DNA of 64,000 nucleotides from Topomyia yanbarensis (taxonomy: Eukaryota; Arthropoda; Insecta; Diptera; Culicidae). How positions within the stretch are numbered: position 1 is the first letter of the stretch; each line of letters begins with the position of its first letter. Position numbers and translations under genes: made by a program. The stretch spans positions 207,353,456 through 207,417,455 of the forward strand of contig NC_080671.1 of assembly GCF_030247195.1 (NCBI RefSeq), written 5' to 3'. Below, piece after piece: positions 48,401-60,400 of this stretch. The notes below the pieces were generated by a model. The model did no database searches. It was not told the origin of the DNA and was given only the letters and a program-made list of their open reading frames with translations.

Positions 48401-51400
48401 ATAGTGTTACTTCATTCGGTTCTCGGGAATCCGGATTTCCGGAAGTATGTTCCAGTGCTGGGATACTATTTGTGAATTTCAATGGAATACTAGCAATATG
48501 GGTATCAGAATTCTTGGAATTGCATCAGTAGGCTGTATCTCGTGGTTTTGGAACCATTTGGTTTGGAACCATTTGGTGGTTTGACCCCGGACATTCCGGA
48601 GCAGGTTCCTGTGGGGCCGTGAGTGGCCATTCCATTCCAATTCCATTTTTCAAATTGCCATAGGGTCCCATAACAATAAATAACAGACTTCCGAGACAAT
48701 TTGAAGAGTTTTGATACTCATATTACAAGAACATTATTAAAATTTACAAATCATAACCTAGTACTGGAACATCACCATGGGAAATTCGGAATACCAAGAA
48801 CCAGATCCATTCATTCGGTTCAATTTTGTAACCCTCGTTGGCGTGTTAAAGGTGTTTTTTGTTGGACACATAACGGTTAAGCCGACGTACACCCTTATTC
48901 TTGTTTACGACAAATACGAGATTCGATCGAAAGTGGTTTGTATTCCCGTTTACGACAGCAAAATCAAGTGGGCGTACTATTCGTTCGAATTGCTTTCGAA
49001 CGAATATCGCATTCGTCGTAACCAAGAATAATGGTGATAAACTAGTCTCGTCTGGTGAATTTATGTAACCTGGAAGCCCCAGACAGAACAGAACGAGACG
49101 GACTGGACTCGACGAGTCCTGATTAAGAGTTTTAGGCATTCTTCAATGCACGGCTAGTGATCACAAAAAAGGCGGTAAATACCAGCGTCAAGGAAATTAT
49201 GGACACGCAAAGGTAAGAATGCATTATAACCAATAATAATAACAATGATATTAAATGATACCAAATAACTATTTTCAAATTGAAAAGGTGTTTAAATGGG
49301 GCCCATGCGCTAATCCGTCCTATCTAAAATTTGGGTTGAGGGGGCGCGCATTTTTGGCCTAGGGCAGAAATGCCGATCAGACCAGTGCTACACCAAAAAT
49401 GCACTATAAGAAATCTATATAAGGAAACTACAAGGAATCAGCAGCTCCATATTTAAAGTTTTGCTAAACAATATGATTGGGTTGTCGAATGCTGCTTCAT
49501 TAACTTACAACTAAATTCCGTGCGATACACATTTTATCCAGCTGGGAAATTGTCTTGAAGTGAAGATATTCTTTTGACCTTGTGGAACGGCCAACGGCTC
49601 AAACAACACTTTCTGTTGCGCATCTAATAGTACCTATATAATGTGAAACATAATTAGGTATGATTGGCATTGTTTGAGGTGAAACTGTGCCAAGTTGTTA
49701 TCTTAGCTGCCGTTCAAAGGTACCCAGTAAGTCCAGTCGGAAAATGAGCTGGGATTCCGGCTCCATTGACACAACCGATGCTAATTAGTATCGATTGTGT
49801 TACTGGAGCTATAACTGGAGCCAGCCAGAATTCCGGTTGAACATTGCTGGGTACGATCTACGATGAGAGCATGGTTTTTGAACGCGGTTCACACATGAAC
49901 AGCATGGTAAATGATAAAATGAATATTTTCATTTAAAAAGGCTTAACAGCATTACAGTTTTGAAACCGGGCTATTGTCATCAGCCGCATCAACGTTATCA
50001 AATTGAAAAAGGTCGGTAAAGCAGGGCGTATTGAAGACAATGATTAATCAATGTATTTGCTTTAATAATTAGCAGTTTGTTTACATTTTGCTCTTACACC
50101 CTTCTGTAATGTTGTCCTAGATTTGTATAGATTGTGGTGGGACTGATATGCGTAGAATTTTCCGGTTTCTATCTGATTTCTCGGCATAACAGTCCCACTT
50201 AACAATTTTCGTAAAAACCCACGTTCATTTGCAGTACAGTCGTTTACCCGACGTAGATCGGCAGTGCAGTCGTTTAAAATTGTCATGTTTTCGTGACGTA
50301 CTTTTACACATAGTCCCAGGCCCATATTGTCGAGTACAGAATTTTCAATGCAATAACAAATTCAATATTGTAGAATAAAACAACTGTTTCTAAAAATGAT
50401 GTACTTGATCTCTCCCTAAATTATATTACTTGACTCGATTAGATTATTGATTTTCGATTATTTTGGAGCTTAATCATTTTTTTCGAGTTAATCTATTAAA
50501 AATACATTACTATTCATAGCACAGCTGGCGAGCTTGGTAAGAACAGGTCCAATCATCTTCTTTTCCTATGAAGTGCATGTCGTCCGCATGGACCAGTACA
50601 GCTATTACCCAAACTATCCACCTGACCATACCAGTGCTGACTTAACTATAACTGGTCCACCTGGTTTCGAAGAAAAAATGCTTTTAATCCACCTAACAGT
50701 GTGATGAGACATTTCTTATAACTCTTATCACGTCTTCGGATATTATATCGTTTGATAACATTTAGAACTTGATGCTTCGCGATGTTTTTGATAACACATA
50801 CTACATGGGATAGTGGCAGGACTCAGAGAATCGCTCAATTCAACATAGGACAATCAATCAGTGCTACAAATCTCAAACCAAATCAATGGGAAAGCGAAAA
50901 AATGGCCCATAAAATAGACATACAAACGAATTATTGCTAATGCTCTGTTAATAAGTATAGCAATTAATTGGTATACGCAGGGCCGCAGAGAGAAAATACG
51001 GGCCCGGGGGGTCCAACGTACGGGCCCCCACCACTGTCTATATCCTCAGTACAAAAAAGTCAATGTTTGAAATCCATTGGAGTTCACTGATATTATGTAT
51101 AGTATACTGAAATTTTATGTTTATGTACCAGTTTTTTGCTCCAGTTGTTTGTAGTGCCATGAAGAAAAAAAACGTAAGTATAAATACTTTGGGAGTTTTT
51201 ACCTCTTCGACAGTTTTGGTGACTTTGAAAAGCGCCGTTTTTGTCAATAGTATTTATAAAAGTAAGGAAATGGCACGATTAAAAATGTAGTAATTACATA
51301 AATTAAAAATATATAAACGGCGATCAACGGCAAAAGATAAAAAACAATAGGCAAACTAAATATTAAAAGAATGCACAAAAGTGCTAAAAACAACAAAATC

Positions 51401-54400
51401 AACCAAATAAACAAATTAATGTCAATTGTCAAAAAATGTTTAATCGAGAAAAACCAAAACAAAACCTATACAAAATTGATAAAGGAAAACAGGAAACTAG
51501 AAAAACATATTGCGAAAATTAAAAAAGTCGAACATTATTCAACAAATGGTGAAAATAATGAAAAATCGATAAGAAAACAGGAAAAATTTTAAAAATAAAT
51601 GAAAATGAAAAAAAAACTACTAAAAAGAATACAAACATTAATATAAAAAAAATCATAAAACTGAAAAACTCGATGAATCAAGAATAATAATATTTATCTA
51701 ACATTAAAAACAAGACATATTTAAAGCGATAGAAAAAATAAATAAAACGTTAAGAATACATAAAACTAGAGGAGTATATACAAAAGACAAGAATAAAATA
51801 ACCATAAAGAAATTAAAAAAATGAACGAACCAGAAAATTTCGAAAAACTGGAAAATTAAAATGGTGAAAAGACGAAAAAGTAAAGAAAATTGGAAGTATT
51901 GAACAAAAACGGAACAAACAAACAAAATGGAAAACAAAAAATACTAGAAAAAGCCAACAAAAATGGAGAAATTAACACGAACACTAGAAATGAAATTTGA
52001 AATAAATTCAAAAAACGAACTAAATGTAGAGTTAAGAAAAGTGCGTATAGTCTCAAGAAAAGATAAATCAAATTTTTTTAGGAAAATAAAAAAACGTACA
52101 GGAAGATGGTCAACAGAAAAAGTATTTTCAAAATAGGTTAAATGGAAATGGAAAAAATAACAATAACGAAAATAAATCTCAAGAAAAAAGTATAAAAAAT
52201 AAATAAAACTGTATTAAATGAACAATGGCAATAAATAGTTTTATTAGAAAACGGAAAGTTAAAAACTACAAAATGAGGAAGAAAATAGGAGAAAGTAAAA
52301 ATTAAACAATAAGACAAATTTGAATGAATTTGAATAAGTAAAATTGCATTTGGAAAAGCAAAAATATGAAAACAAGGAAATAAAAAAAGCTATGACAAGA
52401 ATAAATGTAGTAAATAGAAAAATTCTAAAAATTAGATGGAATGACAAAAGGAAACAAATAAAAAAGCAGGGTATTAAAATATGAAACAATAAGAAAAATA
52501 CTTTATTTTTTTTTATTTTTTTTTAATTTTCTCGAAAAATTGAGAATAAAATTAAATAACAGAGAAAAAACTATAAATTAAAGTGATAGTGATAGCAATA
52601 GAAAAAAATCAAAGGTAAGGACCGTAAAAAGATGGATAAAATAAAAGTATGCAAATAGATAAAAAGGCAGAATCGTACAATTGTAGAAATACAAAAACAA
52701 TCTACAACTTGAAAAAAAGATCAATAAAATTTTAACAAAATAAAAAAAACCCATGTGGGAATAAAAAAATGGAAAAGATGAGAAACATGGATCAAATTTC
52801 AAACAAGGGTTTTGGTTGGATTTTACGCTATGCTGGGTTCGAAAACATTCATAATCCTATAAAAACATGAATTATTCACTATGCTATATTTCACCCTTAG
52901 GAGAAAAATTGGGTAAACACCAAAATTTCTCACCAGGACGAAAATTTTTGGTAAAAACCAGTCTTTGCGTCGGAATATATTTGCGCCGGCTTGACGCAAA
53001 CCCCTAAAACTAAAACACACTTTGTGTTTCAATCGAACGACTAGTCAAACGTGATGTCCCGTCCGAGCAGAAGTTCTGTTTATGCCGATAAGACACAGTG
53101 AAGTCGAAACTTGTCTTGGCTAGCAGGCCTATGCGAAAGCACTATGCTGTATTTCACCCTAAGGAGAAAAAATTGGTAAACACCAAAATTTCTCACTGGG
53201 ACAACATTTTTTGGTAAAATCCAGTCTTTGCACTTGAAGGGCACAAATGCTTTCTTATTACTTGGGTGCGTTTCGACTTCGTCTCTTCTTCTCTGTGCCC
53301 TTATTAACCAATATTAAGAAACATGTTAAAAAGATTGTATAAAAATTTGGGAGTGGATATCAAAATACTTTGCGAGATATTGCAATGGTAAACTTAAAAC
53401 AAGGTAATTTTACACTAAACGCCTAGTGATAGGTCTGTTATAATTGAAATATCTCGTAAAATACTTCGAGTTCCATTCTTAAATTTTCACACACAATTCT
53501 CGATATAATTATAAATTATTTGAACAGCCCAAAAAAAAAAAATTCTTCGGCACGACCCAAAAAATTTTTCAGCCAAAGCCTAAAATTCGTGTCAATAACT
53601 TTTAGCTAAAGAATGCAAAACACTGCGAGGGAACTAAAATTGTAGTTGTAAATCTGACGTGGAATGATCCGCATTCTACAAATTCAAGACTTTTTTGGTG
53701 GTATCCAAGCGTTAAAAGCAAAAAAAAAATTTTGAGCCGCCCTGAAAACAATTTTTTGATAACATAAGTATATAAGATAAATAATCTTATTTGAAAATTT
53801 CAGAATGGAACTTAAAGTATTTTACGAGATATTTCAATTATAATAAATTTATCACTGGGCGTTTAGTGTAAAATTGCCTTGTTTTAAATTTATAATTGTA
53901 ATTTCTCGCAAAGTATTTTCATATCCACTCCCAAATTTTTATATAATCTTTTTAACATTATTCTTAATATTTTAAGAAAAAAATATGTAAAAAAAATTTG
54001 GTCCAACTTCAAAAAATTCAATTTGTTTCAAGTAATTGCAAATTTCATAAATTATATAACAAAAAATATTTTTTGGGAATTTTTTTGGTAAGCTCATTTA
54101 AAAATGCAACTTTTTTCATTTAATATTTTTTTCCATGTATCGAATCGTTTCCGAGTTATCAGTGATTGAAAAATGTTCAATTTATTAAACTTCAAAAGTT
54201 CAAAAACTAATAACTTCAATATCATCAATATCATATTCAGCAAAAACAAAAAATACATGTCATATATTTCTAGCTAAAGAATGCAAGAAATTTTTTGGGA
54301 AAGAATCAAAATTTTGTTTGTAAATCTGACGTGGAATGACCCACATGCACAATTTCTGGCAGGCAGGTGGTCAATGTTGTGACTTATTTGGCAGTCGGTA

Positions 54401-57400
54401 TCTTCAACCAAGAATTTTCATCGATCTTACAAGCTATGGAGGTGATGGGAATTACCTTGGGAACGGAAGCTGAAAGATGTGCTACTCGATTCGACAGTGA
54501 ACGTATAACTCTTTCTTAACGCAAAGTGGGTGTTGCGGCAAAATAGGCCCGATTTCAACAGAGAGAGCAAAATGTGCAAAGCCAAGAACATTTTCGTAAT
54601 GAGGAAGATGAGCTCTGTTGATCCGGTATAGTAGATTATCTAATAAGTTACTACTATCGAGTTATACACCGTACTTCATCTTTAAACGCGTTTTCCCGAA
54701 AGTACTGTTTTTTAAGCGGTCAAGTTTCGTAGAAATACTGGTCCGATTTCAATAATTTTTTCTCCAATTGTTCAGAAAATATACCGCTATGTTTGGTCGA
54801 GAGGGATTTGCAAAATGTCAACTTGTTCCATTTTTATGGTTCCTAATAGGCCAAAAAATAACGTAAATACTGGAAATTTTCACAAATCGTTACATAACTT
54901 TTACAAATTATAACATAAAAGAAATCCCTCTGGTCTAAACATAGCCAACGTGGCTATGATCATAAAAAATATGAGTTTTCTGATTACAGATAACCCAATT
55001 TGCCAAAACTTTACTTAAGCGGGACCTATTCAGTTTCAAAATCGAAGTCATCAATGAAGAAAAGTCAAAACATGTATTTTCAAAATAAAAAAGAAGTTTC
55101 TGAATTCATTGAGTAGATGCTTTACAATTTATTCCCAAAAAAGTGCTCAATTTTAGACTTCGCGAGTAGAAGACACTATACTCGTCACGAAAGGGGCTTG
55201 TTGTGTACGCAATTTGTTGTTATAATGAAAATGTTGATATTTGAAAGAATTGTAAAACGTATTTATTTTTTCATCCCTGGCCTCTTTGCAAGGGGGAATT
55301 GGTAGTCGAAAATCGCCGAAAAAGGCTACGTCGTCTGAGTATGACACCTTTACAAAAATGATTTTTTATAGATTTTGTAACAATGAACGGCAAACCAAAT
55401 ATATTAAATTTTAAATTTAAATTTTGGGATTAATTTCGAATTCTTTTGGTATATCAAGTTTGTGATGACTCATTTGACCAATTGAGCTCTCAAATAGAGG
55501 TAGATTTACCGCCTCTAGTGGTACTTTTACCAGCAGAGTTTTACTGAGCAGGTGATAGACTTCAAGAGGCACATGGGTATGCGTTGAAATCAGAATAGAA
55601 TATAGAAATAGAATTTCGAATTAAAGTGATCACTCGACTGAATTTTGGAGCGCTTCCATTGCTTTTTATTATATACGCTTAAAACAAATAAATATGCACT
55701 GTTTTATTTCTTATGTAGCTCGTAGCACTAGGAGGAAAAATATCTTATTTTCTTCACATTCACCAATCAATGGAATGGAATGCGAAAAAATTGACATCAA
55801 CAGCTTTGCTACGTTGTTATGAACCAATTAAATAACACAAATGCGCTGAAAGCAGTGAAATTCTCGTGTTTGAGCGCAACGAAAACTCGAATCAAGTGTC
55901 CCTATTGTTGCGCTACCATTTGACTCAATGCGTTGAACAAAGACGGCAGACACTGCTCTAAGCAACGGCTTCAAATGGGAAGGGTGATAATAGAAACATG
56001 GCGAAAATGAGCTCAACACCCTATGTTTTTGCATTTGTTAACAGTTTTGTTGATTTAGTTGGCTGTAGTACTTCGCTTGCTCGGATATTCACAAAGAATC
56101 CAAAAGCACCAACCACTCTCGCTGTGAAGGATAACCACCCGAGCGAGCTTTGCGCTGCTTCTCAGTAAACAAACACGGGGTGTGAAATCACACTTCAGTT
56201 TCTTTCGAGAATCTTTGTGAGGAACATTAATCCATTGAAGCGAAGGTTCAATGGGGTAAAGTAAACCCAAATGGCACTTTTAAAATAATATTTGTCAACG
56301 CCAAGAGGGGCCCTGCTTAACAATTAGGGCCTGCAACCCGAGGATGATGAGGACAGAGTGCTGGACGATTCCTGGTAAAGAAAAGGGCAACGCAAAATTG
56401 CAAAATAATCCAATGGATTCTTCCGGGCGAATTCGGATTTACCTGAACGAAGACACGGAATTCGCCTCCAAAAACCGATGTGGCAACCCTAAGCAGGGTT
56501 TTTTTTTCTTTCAATAATTACTTTCGATACTAATCCAGCGCTTTCGAAGATTGGAAATTCAATAAATCAAAAAAATCGATTTCAAATTGGCGAAATTTGA
56601 AGACAACCTCATGACCTCTAATCAAACCATTTAATTGTTTAACCCTTACAAGTCTGATCATATTTTTGTTTCGATTATAGAAAATTTAACCTTAAGGTCA
56701 TTCGCTTCTTCATTCAGGTTAGGAATTTTCCTATAACAAATCTCTATTCCTGTGTGCGGGGTTGGGATTCGAACCCAGGTGAGCTGCGTACATGACATTC
56801 AATGTACAAATTCCGCTATGCCCCCTCGAATCTGATCTTGTTTCGATGCGAAAATTAGGTTGGTATAAACATAGTTGATATCAAATATGCAGTAGTTTAG
56901 AACTTTCGCTATTCCAGTTACCTCATACACAAGATATTGAATTTTTAATTGTCTTCTCAAATAAATTTTTATCGAAAAAGAATTTGTCAAAAATTTAGTT
57001 TCTGTTAAAAATCCGGGCCCCCTTCAAAACTCTGGGCCCGGGGGGAAACACCCCGGTCCCCCCCCTCTCGGCGGCCCTGGGTATACGAATTAGAATAGGT
57101 TCGCCAAATTTTGGAAGAAGTCGATAAAATAACCCCTTGAAAACTACCTAAAAATTGTTGTAGTTTGATGCAATAAAAAATCCCCAAAAATAGAATGTAC
57201 CTATTAATGTGGAACACAGTGAATAATACATAAAACAAAGACCCGTTTTTATCAGTCTCATGGTGTATTTTAGGCTGACAAAATGGGGACATTGACTAAA
57301 TTGGGCAATTTTCTTTTTCTTTATAATGAACTGAAGTTGTTAAAATATTCTTTCCGTCCCTTGATGTAGTCTGATAACTATTTCTGATTATTTAATATAA

Positions 57401-60400
57401 ATTTCTTTTAAAGGGGTTTTCTAGCGTAAAATTAAAAAAAATTGTTATTTTTTCATATTTCCATCTTCATGATAAGGAAAACATGCTCAACAAAGGATTT
57501 ACTCGAATTCAGTCTTGTTCGTCTGTTAGAGCCCATCAAAAACATGTTCATATTTGGCTGATAAAATCGGGTTTTCAATGTATTATAATAGATATTGAGT
57601 ATTCGAAGAAGTTTCTTGTGGACGACTGTAGAACGACTTTGTTTCTACTTACTTGAAGTCAGCGGCGTAGCCAGAAATTCGGTTTGGTGGGGGTTTGGTG
57701 AAAATCGAACTTACTGTCCAAACGGCATTATTCTGAAACCGTAGTTTTTGAAGTTTTAAAATTATGCAGAATTAATTTTTCAGTAAAATAGTAATAGTTC
57801 GTGTCTTTAGAGAATTTGTTGAGACTTTATTGTAGACATGAATATTAACATGAGTAAATTCGCCATAAATACTTCTTGGACCATATAACGTCAAAATCAT
57901 TTTATCAAATGATGTGCTGTATAACGTTTGTAAAACTCATCGAAGATGCTAAACCTCCAAAATTGGCGGTTTCAAAATGATGATATCTAGTCCTTCAATT
58001 ACTGTTTTTGAACATTTGACCTATTCATATAATTGGTCATACAACAAACATCAAATGCTCATCAAAATCGATCAGGACCTGCTAAAGTCGAATGGAAAAG
58101 CCATTTTTCATAAATTTCTCTACATTCGGAAAGTGTTATCCTCGTTATTAATCATATTACGTTTTAACCCACCTAGTGGTGCAATTGTGCCATTCTCATG
58201 TCTCCAGACTACGATTCCATGGATGGTTATGTCCAATATAATGGTGGAAATGTATATTACATATTCAGTACGATTTGCACATACATACAATGGATCGACA
58301 GCCACGATCTTGGGATACTATGTGTCGATACTAAAACATCGCTTGAAACCAGCGGCGGATCATGGAGAAAGATCCGGGAGGTCCGGGTCCTGCCGAAATT
58401 TTTTAACTTGTTAAGAAATTTTAAACTAGTTTCAATTTTGTAATAACAACCCCTCACTGCATGCTTCCTCCGGGCCGGGATGATTTACGATTTTTAGATT
58501 GATTGCATAACCTTTGACACTCGGCCCTCCGGGCTGGGATTAGATTGCCGATTTTTAGAGAAATTAAGAAAAGCAAAAACATTTTTAGCAAATGTTGAAA
58601 TTTATGCAATTCTTTGGTGAGCAGTTCTATGTTTCATAGACATTAAATCAATTTTAACTTCGCTTCCTATTAAATAAAGACCCTTATTACAGTCCATCTC
58701 TTCAAAAGCGAGCTCAATATGAAAGGAAATCTGAGGATTATGATTGATTTCAGAACTCTGGAATTTTCTATTGGAATGTTTTCAGGCAGTTATTTGATAT
58801 TGATGCTATTGGACAACTGTGAAATCAAGACCCTATTGGTTTCAGTTACATATCAGGACCCCATTTAATTCATCAATTCTCATGATGTTTACAACAACAG
58901 GTTATTAATGTACGAATCAGGTAATTCTTATTTTAATATTGGATTAAATCAGTCAGCATCAATAAATTTTTAACTTCAATCCAATATTTTTTTGTGGCGT
59001 GCGTGGGAGGGGGTGCATGGTGTTAAACCCCAAAACCTTCTCTTGGCTACGCTGTTCCTTGGAGTTATTCATTTCGCTTTTCGTTTTCCAAGATATGTTT
59101 CAGATCGATCCGATGGTTATAAGTTAGAAAAATTGCAGTCAGAAGGTTCGCCGCAAATGAACATTTTGGCACTGATAAGTTATCAAGTTCCTTCCAGACA
59201 ACTTGGAATTGTTCGGTGATTATTTCTAGCGGTTGTAGATAGAAAAATAATAAAAATGAAGGCATCTTTTCAATACATTCACTTCCAAGAAAACTTATGA
59301 AAATATCTCACTCATAGGGGGATTAATCAGCAAAAGCACAATACCAAAAGAAAGAGCATATTGCCTCCATTAATTTCTCCGAAGACACTATTGACCTAAA
59401 ATTAGCCGTTTTGGCGTTAATAATAGATTACATGTTTTGGTCATATTTCCGGCAATGGGAAATAATAAAAATCTTTCGTCCGCATTTAATGTTAGATATC
59501 TCTTTTGATAATAGTCCGATTTCAACAATCGATAGCTTGTTCGAAAGGTATTTGTATAAGCTGTCTAAAATTACATAAAGTGTTAATCTATGTTGTCAAT
59601 TTCGGCAGAGAATTAAAAAAACTGCAGAAAACATTTTTACACATTCAAACATTCATATCTTGGAAGAATCAAATAAGAATAAGAATCAAAAACAAATTAA
59701 TAGCGTTCTGTCTGGCTGATAGGTCTTTCGGTTAAAATTGGTTTGGATAAGATCGGTTCAGCCATTGCTGAGAAACACGAATGAGAGTTTGTCCGTTACA
59801 TACACACAGACACACACAGACATTGTCCCAAATCGTCGAACTGAGTTGATTGGTATATAAGACTCGGCCCTCCATGCCTCGAAAAAAATCTTGAAAGTTT
59901 GAGTGAATTCTATACATTTATTTTATAAGAAATGTAAAAAATTAAAGGGTTGTGTACAGGACACGACCACGGGGACATTAAAAATATAGCTTTTTTCAAG
60001 AGCGTGCAAATGAATTTTATCTATCACACATATCGACACACGTTCTTGTTCACTCGCCTGTTTTCATATGTTACAATTTGCTATATACCCTCCCCATTAA
60101 AACATAATTTATTGAAGGTCTTTTAACGGTAATCTATTAATTAATCAAGTATCTTACTAGGTGATTGGCATTATTTGGCTGATCCATCTAGTAAAAATAG
60201 GCTGGTCTGTCCAGAAAATATATTCAAAGGAAAAGTTCCATATTGAAAGCTGTGATGAGGAAACCCACGCCCGCCAACGGAAATATACAGATTCTCCATA
60301 AAATATGAAATTTCATTTTCCATTTAAATTTTCAATAATGTACTAATGAACTTAAGTAAACAATCTTAAGTTTAAGTATTTCTTGATCGATTAGTGGTGG

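Larger units (their letters stand above)
48070..50940 (-). repeat. Dispersed repeat C, copy 2, with inserted DNA
   Basis: Reverse-complement blocks 48070-48175, 48185-48765 and 50690-50940 match copy 1 (15670-17610). About 1.9 kb at 48770-50690 is extra and carries the MITEs at 48887 and 49720. Confidence 0.75.
50978..57079. mobile_element. 6.1-kb hAT-like element without transposase
   Basis: CAGGGCCGCAGAGAG at the left and CTCTCGGCGGCCCTG at the right are inverted ends, each followed inward by a GGGCCC/GGGGGG-rich patch. They are flanked by the perfect 8-bp duplication GGTATACG (50970-50977 and 57080-57087), the hAT signature. No transposase motif was seen in either strand. The interior holds an A-rich core, local repeats, a hairpin, a copy of repeat D and a tRNA-like piece, so other elements have probably inserted in it. 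Confidence 0.85.

Noticed and set aside
51244..52802. Series of minus-strand frames rich in Phe, Leu and Ile resembling membrane proteins
   Set aside because: They are the poly(T) complement of the A-rich tract; no start context, no conserved motif.
56755..56826. Functional tRNA gene on the minus strand
   Set aside because: B box is good, but the acceptor and T stems do not pair properly and the A box is weak.
9185..58040. Large inversion linking the left and right thirds of the window (repeats A, C and D are in inverted pairs)
   Set aside because: The order is A-B-C-D on the left and C-D-A-B on the right, and B is in direct orientation, so the pairs are independent insertions.
57977..58414. 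145-codon frame as an intronic gene or MGAT4 exon
   Set aside because: It starts inside repeat A; it has no GT54 similarity and MGAT4 phases close without it.
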